A stretch of 6,795 nucleotides of DNA, taken from NCBI GenBank assembly GCA_027023325.1, contig JALVVQ010000290.1, forward strand, positions 1 through 6,795. Reading direction: 5' to 3'. The stretch is from Campylobacteraceae bacterium. GTDB taxonomy: Bacteria; Campylobacterota; Campylobacteria; Campylobacterales; Sulfurovaceae. This document shows positions 1 through 4,877 of the stretch, one piece after another. How positions within the stretch are numbered: position 1 is the stretch's first letter; every line of letters starts with the position of its first letter. The notes under the pieces are model-generated. The model was not told the DNA's origin and made no database searches. It saw only the letters and a program-made list of their open reading frames with translations. Both the position numbers and the translations under genes were made by a program.

Positions 1-446
1 ATATCTATGTATTGGGAGACAAAGTTCCCGGTGCGAGGGATATGATCAAATTTATCGCCAGAGATGAGCTCAACACACACCTGCCACTCTTTGTCAATAT
101 CTTCCGAACGATACGCAAAGAGAACAGCATAGACAGCAGTACGATCGATATCATGTACAAAATGATCGAAGAGGCGGTAGATATAGAGCTAGAGTATGGT
201 AACTATCTTCTGGACACCTTCCCCATCATGGGCGTGACCAAGGAGCTGATGCAGCAAACTGTCCATAACTATGCCAATGAGCGCCTCAAAAAAATAGGAC
301 TCGATCCCATCTTCCCTGAGACAGCCAATACCTACCTACAGCAGCTTGTGACCAAGCATCTCAATATGAATGATGTCAAGAGTAATTTCTTCGAAAGTAA
401 TGTCTCCAACTATGCCAAATCAAGCATAGACCTGGACGATTTCTAA
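1..446 (+). CDS. nrdB: Ribonucleotide reductase class I small subunit (R2), 3' part only
   Basis: The beta subunit of class I ribonucleotide reductase holds the metal centre and radical that let the large subunit reduce ribonucleotides to deoxyribonucleotides in the cytoplasm. The gene is open at the left edge; the first full codon is at 3 and 147 residues are visible, so the N-terminal metal ligands are outside the window. A TTG at 12 is only an internal Leu codon. Visible residues 20-26 read RDELNTH, the family's last ligand motif (E238/H241 in E. coli R2), although the spacing is E-x3-H rather than E-x2-H. A helix with EEAVDIELEYGNYLL follows. The tail has NFFE, then a Tyr (visible residue 137) in the place of the radical-transfer tyrosine, and ends in an acidic DLDDF of the kind that docks on the large subunit. 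Family assignment is confident; the metal type cannot be told. Confidence 0.9.
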   Translation, partial: IYVLGDKVPGARDMIKFIARDELNTHLPLFVNIFRTIRKENSIDSSTIDIMYKMIEEAVDIELEYGNYLLDTFPIMGVTKELMQQTVHNYANERLKKIGLDPIFPETANTYLQQLVTKHLNMNDVKSNFFESNVSNYAKSSIDLDDF

Positions 447-454
447 AATCAAAT

Positions 455-483
455 CCCCGTAGGGGTAACCCTCGTGGTTACCC
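455..483. terminator. GC-rich palindrome between convergent nrdB and fba; probable bidirectional terminator, possibly a REP-like repeat
   Basis: A perfect 8-bp inverted repeat, GGGTAACC (463-470) and GGTTACCC (476-483), closes over a 5-nt loop. It overlaps a second small hairpin, CCCC (455-458) GTA GGGG (462-465), so only one of the two can form fully. It lies 16 bases after the nrdB stop and 13 bases beyond the fba stop, the place for a shared terminator. Neither side has a clean U-tract; on the minus strand a T-rich stretch (ATTTGATTTT) follows the second hairpin. From memory, the block starting GTAGGGG with flanking complementary arms resembles REP-like palindromes found in several bacterial phyla; this is inference. 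Confidence 0.5.
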
Positions 484-496
484 TCACTATCAATCC

Positions 497-1570
497 CTAG
501 TATCGATCCAAACAATTAAGGTCTTCAAATGCCTGCTCAAGTCGGGAGATCATAGACTCTTCTCCTGCTCTTAGCCATTTTCTAGGATCGTAAAATTTCT
601 TATTGGGACTGTCTTCTCCCTCGGGGTTGCCAATCTGTCCTTGTAGATAGCCACGGTATTTGTCAGCGTAGTGTCTCACACCATTCCAATAAGCCCATTG
701 GGTATCGGTGTCTATATTCATCTTAATGACTCCATAGCCTATCGCTTCCCTGATATCTGAGAGTTCTGATCCGGATCCTCCATGAAAAACAAAGTTGACA
801 GGTTTTTTATCCGCATCCAGTTTCTCCTCTATATACTTTTGAGAATTATCCAGTATTTTAGGAGTCAGAGTCACATTCCCTGGTTTGTATACGCCGTGCA
901 CATTACCAAAGGAGGCCGCAATTGTAAACTTGTCAGAGATCTGACTTAGCTGCTCGTAGGCATAGGACACCTCTTCGGGCTGCGTGTAGAGCAATGCATT
1001 ATCTACATGCGAGTTATCCACACCATCCTCTTCACCTCCCGTGACTCCCAGTTCTATCTCCAAGGTCATACCTATCTTGCTCATGCGCTCCAAGTAGGCT
1101 TTGCAGGTAGCAATATTTTCCTCTAAAGGCTCCTCTGAGAGGTCAATCATGTGTGAAGAAAAAAGCGGTTTTCCATGCTGCGCATAATACGCTTCTCCAG
1201 CTTCCAGCAGCGCATCGATCCAAGGCAGTAACTTCTTGGCGGCATGATCAGTATGCAATACAACAGGTACCCCATAAGCCTTTGCCAGCAAATGTACATG
1301 CTGCGCACCACTAATGGCACCCAACACAGCACCTCTTGCTGCCTCTATACCCTTGCCCGCATAAAAAGCGGCGCCGCCATTACTGAATTGTACAATGATA
1401 GGAGAGGAAACTTTTCTGGCTGTTTCCATGACGGCATTGAGTGAATTTGTACCCACGACATTGACCGCAGGTATCGCATAGCCCTTGACCTTGGCATGAG
1501 CAAAGAGTCTCTGAAGGTCTTCCCCCGAAACAACACCTGGCTCGATAAATTCTGATACTCTACTGAACAT
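497..1570 (-). CDS. fba: Fructose-bisphosphate aldolase, class II (IIA type)
   Basis: Zinc-dependent aldolase that reversibly joins dihydroxyacetone phosphate and glyceraldehyde 3-phosphate into fructose 1,6-bisphosphate; in autotrophic Campylobacterota it would run mainly toward gluconeogenesis. The 357 residues match the E. coli FbaA length (359) and cover the whole barrel. Visible key residues, one less than E. coli numbering: D108 and H109 in LHTDHAAKKLLPW, E173 in EIELG, E180/E181 in TGGEEDGVDN (proton donor region), zinc ligands H225 in NVHGVYKPG and H263 in FHGGSGS, and N285 in KMNIDTDTQW. The ATG has AAGGAAG upstream, partly overlapping the LysM gene's stop region; the gap is 11 bases, so the two are almost certainly cotranscribed. 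A peb4-type gene next to fba is known from Helicobacter and Campylobacter; here a LysM gene lies between them. Confidence 0.97.
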   Translation of the reverse strand: MFSRVSEFIEPGVVSGEDLQRLFAHAKVKGYAIPAVNVVGTNSLNAVMETARKVSSPIIVQFSNGGAAFYAGKGIEAARGAVLGAISGAQHVHLLAKAYGVPVVLHTDHAAKKLLPWIDALLEAGEAYYAQHGKPLFSSHMIDLSEEPLEENIATCKAYLERMSKIGMTLEIELGVTGGEEDGVDNSHVDNALLYTQPEEVSYAYEQLSQISDKFTIAASFGNVHGVYKPGNVTLTPKILDNSQKYIEEKLDADKKPVNFVFHGGSGSELSDIREAIGYGVIKMNIDTDTQWAYWNGVRHYADKYRGYLQGQIGNPEGEDSPNKKFYDPRKWLRAGEESMISRLEQAFEDLNCLDRY

Positions 1571-1581
1571 GCTGCTTCCTT

Positions 1582-2283
1582 TTATTTGGCTGGTACTTTG
1601 AGTTTCTGTCCTACTTTCAGTACATCTTTTGTACTCATACCATTCATTTTTCGTAGTTGCTTAGAATTCATACCATATTTATTGGCAATGCCCGAAAGTG
1701 TATTACCACTCTTTACAGTATAGACCGAGTATCTTCCGCTTACTTTTTTGGCGGAAGATTTTCTACTTGTATTTTTTTTGCTTTTGTTCTTTGCTTTTGG
1801 GGCAGAGATTACCTTGCCATCCATGACTATCTTGGTCTTCTTCATCATTTTTGCTACTGCTTTTTTCTGAGCAATTGAATTTTTAATCATCTCTTTAACT
1901 TTAGCGAAAGGAATGATTTTACCCTTCTTATCTTTAAAGAATTTTCTATTCTCTTTATAGGCCTTTTTGATCTCTTTGCTGCTCACTTTATATTTGGCAG
2001 CTTTTTTTCTAAGCCAGAAGCCTGCAATAATACTCTCTTGCTCTTTTTTGCTGGTCTCCTTCATGGCTGTTTTTAAGACCATTTTGTCAACTGCCAGTCT
2101 CTCTACCAAAGCTACTTTATCTTTTTTTCTCAGTCTTTTATAGGTAACTTTGCCCTTGGTAGCGACCTTCAGAAAAGCATTTGCCTCTTTCTCGGCGATA
2201 GCATATCCGTTTACTGTGGCAATGGTTTTGGCTGAAACACCCGTAACAATCACTAGCGCACACAATATTATGAATCTCTTCAT
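1582..2283 (-). CDS. Secreted, lysine-rich LysM protein with a SurA/PEB4-like core lacking the parvulin domain
   Basis: A predicted periplasmic protein of 233 residues. Residues 1-18 form a Sec signal peptide with a likely cut after VSA; Cys8 is not in a lipobox. Residues 19-118 resemble the N-terminal region of the PEB4 homologue encoded just upstream: IATVNG against ILATVNG, a shared DK...V.RL pattern, W-(L/M)-(R/K), and VS..E.K..Y..N.K.F. Residues 123-150 (IPFAKVKEMI...) then resemble the C-terminal part of PEB4 (IPYEQAKAQI...), so about 100 residues corresponding to the parvulin domain are missing. A basic Lys/Ser/Ala linker (about 160-184) leads to one LysM domain (about 188-231, YTVKSGNTLSGIANKYGM...LKVGQKLKVP), a peptidoglycan-binding module. 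Lysine is about 24% of residues and the gene looks AT-richer than fba. The start has GAAGGAAG upstream. The role is inferred: a holdase-like factor tethered to the cell wall, possibly only structural. Confidence 0.88.
   Translation of the reverse strand: MKRFIILCALVIVTGVSAKTIATVNGYAIAEKEANAFLKVATKGKVTYKRLRKKDKVALVERLAVDKMVLKTAMKETSKKEQESIIAGFWLRKKAAKYKVSSKEIKKAYKENRKFFKDKKGKIIPFAKVKEMIKNSIAQKKAVAKMMKKTKIVMDGKVISAPKAKNKSKKNTSRKSSAKKVSGRYSVYTVKSGNTLSGIANKYGMNSKQLRKMNGMSTKDVLKVGQKLKVPAK
1731..1779 (-). other. A8 run followed by a 9-bp stem-loop inside the LysM gene; candidate slippage or frameshift site
   Basis: Reading the minus strand, a run of eight A (1779-1772) covers codons Lys169-Lys170 and most of Asn171, containing the slippery heptamer A_AAA_AAT in frame. 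Eleven bases later comes a perfect 9-bp inverted repeat, ATCTTCCGC (plus strand 1731-1739) with GCGGAAGAT (1751-1759), loop 11 nt. A shift to the -1 frame meets TAG at 1765-1763, two codons on; a +1 shift meets TAA shortly after. Either would delete the LysM domain and leave the core. The layout recalls dnaX, but A7 runs occur elsewhere in these lysine-rich genes, so it may be composition only. Confidence 0.3.
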
Positions 2284-2312
2284 TAAACTTCCTTCATTTT
2301 GTAAATTATCAA

Positions 2313-2341
2313 ATTATAGCCGAAAAATCTGTAATGAACAA
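2313..2341 (-). promoter_or_regulatory. Candidate sigma70 promoter for the LysM-fba pair
   Basis: In the 58-base gap after peb4 the minus strand carries TTGTTC (2341-2336), a 17-base spacer and a perfect TATAAT (2318-2313). Transcription would start near 2306, about 22 bases before the LysM ATG. The -35 matches only three of six positions, but the -10 is perfect and the spacing ideal. This would let LysM-fba be expressed separately from peb4, from which no terminator divides them. Confidence 0.5.
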
Positions 2342-3175
2342 TTATTTCTGTGCTGATTCTATCGTAATCTCGGCTTTGCTTTTAAGTTCTTTTGCACTCT
2401 TCTCTAGCATTTTTCTAAACTGTGTCTGCTTCAGGCTTTGAACAATCTGTGCCTTCGCTTGCTCATACGGAATTGCTGAAGCTTCTTTTTTATCTTCTAG
2501 ATAGATAATATGGTAACCAAACTGTGTCTTCACAGGTGTTGCAGTAATCTCTCCTTTTTTAAGCGCAAATACTGCTTTGTTGAATGGTGCCACCATCTGT
2601 CCTTCACCAAAGTATCCAAGATCGCCACCTTTAGGTGCGGTTGGTCCTTCTGATTTACTTTTTGCTAGTTCGATAAACTTCTCTTTGAGCTTCTCGCCAC
2701 TTAGCCCCTTGAGCTCTTCTGTAACCTTTTTGGCAGCTGCCTCATCTTTTTTAATCAAGATATGACGCGCTTTCACCTGTGCTGGTTTTTCAAACTGCTT
2801 TTTATTTTTCTCATAAAACTCTTTGGCTTCACCATCGCTGACTACTGTGGCATCATACTGATCTTTCATCCATTGATTGATCATCAACTCATCCTTGGCA
2901 ATCGAAAGTGCTTTTTGGAATGCCGACTCTTTTTCTACCCCTGCTTTTTTGGCTGCCTCGATAAAGAGTGCTCTCTCCACCAATCTGTCTGTCACAATTT
3001 TTTTGTCGTTCTCTTTGAGCGTGGCAAAAGACTGTTGTGGATTAGAGGCTCTGATAAATCTCTCTGCATCTTCGGTTGTCACTTTCTTTCCGTTGACTGT
3101 CGCCAAAATATCTCCTGCGTGTGCCATTGTAGCACCCAATGCCAATACCAATAGTAGACTCTTTGTTTTTTTCAT
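2342..3175 (-). CDS. peb4: Periplasmic peptidyl-prolyl isomerase/chaperone, SurA/PEB4 (Cbf2) type
   Basis: A secreted folding factor of 277 residues that would help outer membrane proteins cross and fold in the periplasm. Residues 1-20 are a signal peptide with a likely cut after AHA. Residues 21-128 form the SurA-like N-terminal chaperone region (ILATVNGKKVTTEDAERF onward). Residues about 132-229 are a parvulin (rotamase) domain, with VKARHILI at its start, GGDLGYFGEGQMVAPF in the middle and the closing FGYHIIYLED. A C-terminal helical segment (235-277) completes the core. The size matches Campylobacter PEB4 and Helicobacter HP0175. The ATG at 3175 has AAGGAAG seven bases upstream; an earlier ATG at 3180 is followed at once by TAA and cannot be the start. 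It leads the peb4-LysM-fba group. The name rests on family resemblance and on its position near fba. Confidence 0.93.
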   Translation of the reverse strand: MKKTKSLLLVLALGATMAHAGDILATVNGKKVTTEDAERFIRASNPQQSFATLKENDKKIVTDRLVERALFIEAAKKAGVEKESAFQKALSIAKDELMINQWMKDQYDATVVSDGEAKEFYEKNKKQFEKPAQVKARHILIKKDEAAAKKVTEELKGLSGEKLKEKFIELAKSKSEGPTAPKGGDLGYFGEGQMVAPFNKAVFALKKGEITATPVKTQFGYHIIYLEDKKEASAIPYEQAKAQIVQSLKQTQFRKMLEKSAKELKSKAEITIESAQK

Positions 3176-3267
3176 TACATTACTTCCTTAGTTTTAATAT
3201 AGGTGGTGATAGTATATCCCCGCAAGTTAAACATATCATTAACCATACAGCTAGAGGAGTAAACATC
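3176..3267. promoter_or_regulatory. Divergent peb4/nth upstream region with candidate -10 and an 18-bp dyad
   Basis: This 92-base region must hold the promoters of both peb4 and nth. On the minus strand TATACT (3216-3211) is the best -10 for peb4, giving a leader of roughly 28 bases; no clear -35 is seen. TATATT (3201-3196) also fits but would start the transcript inside the ribosome site. An imperfect dyad, GTTAA (3226-3230) and TTAAC (3239-3243) around a central ATAT, could be an operator. No convincing -10 for nth stands out. The nth ribosome site GAGGAG is at 3254-3259. Confidence 0.35.
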
Positions 3268-3924
3268 ATGGCACAGACCAAAAAGGCAACCCGCAAAGAA
3301 ATAGAGGAGATTAAGCAGCTCTTTTTGGTACATTACCCAGACTCTGTGACAGAGCTCTCCTATACAAACCTCTACGAACTGCTCGTCTCCGTCATGCTCT
3401 CAGCCCAATGCACAGACAAAAGGGTCAACCTCATCACGCCAGCACTTTTCGAAGCCTATCCCGATCCTGTCTCGTTGGCCAATGCAGACCTAGACACTGT
3501 CAAGCAGCACATCAAGAGCTGTTCCTTTTTCAATAACAAAGCTAAAAATCTGATCAAAATGGCACAATCTGTGATGGAGTATTACGGTGGAGAAATTCCA
3601 CTGGAACAAAAAGAACTCATTACCCTTGCAGGCGTAGGGCAGAAGACAGCCAATGTGGTCATGATAGAGTATACCGGCGCCAATCTCATGGCAGTCGATA
3701 CCCATGTCTACCGTGTCGCACATCGGCTCGGACTCAGCAGTGCCACCACTGCTACCAAATGCGAAGAGGAATTGAGCAAAAAATTCAAAACAGACCTGCA
3801 TCTGCTTCATCAGGCAATGGTGCTGTTTGGGAGGTATCGCTGCAAAGCTCTCAAGCCAGAGTGCGAGGAGTGCTTTCTGGCGCATCTATGCAAAAGTAAA
3901 GAGAGATTTAAGGCCAGAGGCTAA
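3268..3924 (+). CDS. nth: Endonuclease III (DNA glycosylase/AP lyase)
   Basis: Base excision repair enzyme that removes oxidised pyrimidines from DNA and nicks the abasic site. At 218 residues it is close to E. coli Nth (211). The helix-hairpin-helix is at about 119-131 (TLAGVGQKTANVV) with catalytic Lys126; the catalytic Asp144 lies in AVDTHVYRV. The C-terminus carries the iron-sulfur loop C192-x6-C199-x2-C202-x5-C208, so the cluster should be intact. The ATG at 3268 is chosen because GAGGAG sits eight bases before it and the protein then starts like its family; an ATG at 3139 in the same frame would run into the peb4 coding region on the other strand. The stop overlaps the end of the opposite gene at 3921-3924. 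Confidence 0.96.
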   Translation: MAQTKKATRKEIEEIKQLFLVHYPDSVTELSYTNLYELLVSVMLSAQCTDKRVNLITPALFEAYPDPVSLANADLDTVKQHIKSCSFFNNKAKNLIKMAQSVMEYYGGEIPLEQKELITLAGVGQKTANVVMIEYTGANLMAVDTHVYRVAHRLGLSSATTATKCEEELSKKFKTDLHLLHQAMVLFGRYRCKALKPECEECFLAHLCKSKERFKARG

Positions 3925-4226
3925 AATCCCACTTCATCCAGCTCCTTAAATTTAAAGGCTTCTATAATCTCTTCGAGTGTCTCTTCTTCGCGCACTGCAA
4001 GCACCATCATCCCCTCTTCCATGAAAGGCATATAATTCTCAAAAGTACTTTTGAGAATCACAAAATCAATCCAGCTCTCGCCCGTTTTTGCACGATCATC
4101 AAAAAACCGAACAGACTTGCTTATTCCCTCATCAAAATCAATCAATGCCCATTTCTGCACCTCCACCAATGTGCTTATTTTTGCCTGCATACCACTGGCA
4201 CTATCTACAGGCACCAAAATCAGCAT
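3921..4226 (-). CDS. Small protein of unknown function, translationally coupled to luxS (possible NifX-like fold)
   Basis: A 101-residue acidic protein with no signal peptide or membrane segment. I do not recognise it with certainty. The pattern (MLILVPVD, then WALIDFDEG, FFDD, IDFVILKS, EGMMVLAV and EEIIEAF) resembles the alternating strands and helices of the NifX/NifB C-terminal (dinitrogenase cofactor) fold, but no nitrogenase genes are in view, so this is a weak structural guess. The ATG lies inside the last codons of luxS with a 7-base overlap (ATGCTGA), implying translational coupling; its own ribosome site is poor. Its TAG overlaps the nth TAA tail to tail by four bases. Codons 57-64 form a perfect 24-bp palindrome. 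The tight link suggests real coding, not chance. Confidence 0.75.
   Translation of the reverse strand: MLILVPVDSASGMQAKISTLVEVQKWALIDFDEGISKSVRFFDDRAKTGESWIDFVILKSTFENYMPFMEEGMMVLAVREEETLEEIIEAFKFKELDEVGF
4035..4058. repeat. Perfect 24-bp palindrome within the small gene downstream of luxS
   Basis: The half-site ATTCTCAAAAGT (4035-4046) is followed directly by its exact reverse complement (4047-4058). It is aligned with codons 57-64 (ILKSTFEN) of the minus-strand gene. As RNA it would form a hairpin of up to ten pairs with a small loop on either strand. No U-tract follows on either side, so it is not a standard terminator. It lies 110 bases beyond the nth stop and could cap the end of the nth transcript, bind a dimeric protein, or be chance. 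Confidence 0.6.
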
Positions 4227-4738
4227 ACATGACCGCCCTTGAGCTTCTTTTTACTCAATTTCAATATCTTGTTGCTCATGACACCGATACCCCGCTTGAG
4301 GACATTTGAAGCTACATTCTGCGCCCCTTTGAGCGAATGCATTTTGCAGGTACCACATTGATATTTATTTAGTTCAGGAATCTCTTTTTTTGATTTGACC
4401 TTCAGCACATCTTGCATCGCTTTTTTCCATGCTTTCACCACAGTTTTTTTCTGAGGTGCTCCCAACAGTGACATATAGAACCCTGTGCGACACCCCATAG
4501 GTGAAATATCTATGATTTCTATACCTTTTCCATTGAGATGCGTTCTCATAAATCCAGCAAACAAATGTTCCAGGGTATGAATGGCTTTTTCATCAAGTAT
4601 CTCTTGATTTGGTACACAAAATCTCAAATCAAATACCATGATCTTGTCTCCGGAAGGGGAGCTCATTTTTTTGGCTACTCTGACTGCTGGTGCAATCATT
4701 CTTGTATGGTCTACCGTAAAACTGTCTAATAAAGGCAT
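4220..4738 (-). CDS. luxS: S-ribosylhomocysteine lyase (AI-2 synthesis)
   Basis: LuxS splits S-ribosylhomocysteine into homocysteine and DPD, the precursor of the AI-2 signal, as the last step of detoxifying S-adenosylhomocysteine in the activated methyl cycle. The 172 residues match E. coli LuxS (171). The metal site is seen as H54 and H58 in HTLEHLFAGF plus C128 in YQCGTC; Glu57 is the catalytic base and Cys83 in MGCRTGF the catalytic cysteine. The N-terminus MPLLDSFTVDHTRM is the family's typical start, with AAGGAAG six to seven bases upstream. The sequence is of the E. coli/Campylobacter kind, not the divergent Helicobacter pylori kind (from memory). Its end overlaps the next gene. No nucleosidase (pfs/mtn) gene is in the window. 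Confidence 0.98.
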   Translation of the reverse strand: MPLLDSFTVDHTRMIAPAVRVAKKMSSPSGDKIMVFDLRFCVPNQEILDEKAIHTLEHLFAGFMRTHLNGKGIEIIDISPMGCRTGFYMSLLGAPQKKTVVKAWKKAMQDVLKVKSKKEIPELNKYQCGTCKMHSLKGAQNVASNVLKRGIGVMSNKILKLSKKKLKGGHVC

Positions 4739-4757
4739 ACTGCTTCCTTTTTATAGC

Positions 4758-4786
4758 ATTATACCACTAAATCTATTTGTTCGCAA
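4758..4786 (-). promoter_or_regulatory. luxS promoter (extended -10)
   Basis: The minus strand shows TTGCGA (4786-4781, four of six), a 17-base spacer and a perfect TATAAT (4763-4758), preceded by TG-G, an extended -10. The start point would be near 4751, leaving a leader of only about 13 bases that is little more than the AAGGAAG ribosome site. This is the best promoter in the window and leaves no room for a riboswitch. Confidence 0.65.
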
Positions 4787-4801
4787 TCTCTTTTCATTTT
4801 A

Positions 4802-4830
4802 TTCAACCCTAATACTTGGAGTGCTATACT
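4802..4830 (+). promoter_or_regulatory. Promoter of the purine permease operon (extended -10)
   Basis: TTCAAC (4802-4807, three of six), a 17-base spacer and TATACT (4825-4830) preceded by TG-C make an extended -10 promoter. Transcription would start near 4837, giving a leader of about 41 bases. That leader can form a small 5-bp hairpin, TCGAA (4838-4842) with TTCGA (4847-4851). The -35 is only 15 bases from the luxS -35, back to back. Confidence 0.5.
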
Positions 4831-4877
4831 TTTCCCATCGAATCACTTCGAAATATTTCTCTCCAAAAGGCTTCACA

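Noticed and set aside
1990..2130. A7 runs at about 1992-1998 and 2122-2128 as further phase-variation sites
   Set aside because: They encode Lys pairs in a lysine-rich protein with no stem-loop at hand; explained by composition.
2254..2283. Lipoprotein signal in the LysM protein (Cys8)
   Set aside because: The residues before Cys8 are not a lipobox and the cysteine lies in the hydrophobic core; a standard cut after VSA fits better.
2762..3154. 130-codon plus-strand frame opposite peb4
   Set aside because: Cys/Phe-rich sequence with no domain likeness, fully antisense to a well-supported gene.
3139..3267. Longer nth reading frame from an ATG at 3139
   Set aside because: It overlaps the start of peb4 on the other strand, adds a segment unlike Nth, and has no ribosome site; ATG 3268 has GAGGAG at the right distance.
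3490..3885. 131-codon minus-strand frame opposite nth
   Set aside because: Antisense shadow of a conserved gene; no ribosome site or recognisable motif.
4739..4757. SAM or SAH riboswitch before luxS
   Set aside because: The leader from the predicted promoter is about 13 bases, too short for any known aptamer.
4638..4877. Permease frame extended upstream to 4638
   Set aside because: It would cover the luxS start and both promoters; ATG 4878 has AAAAGG before it and gives the family's normal length.
4831..4877. Purine riboswitch before the permease operon
   Set aside because: The predicted leader is only about 41 bases with one 5-bp hairpin; the three-way junction of a purine aptamer cannot fit.
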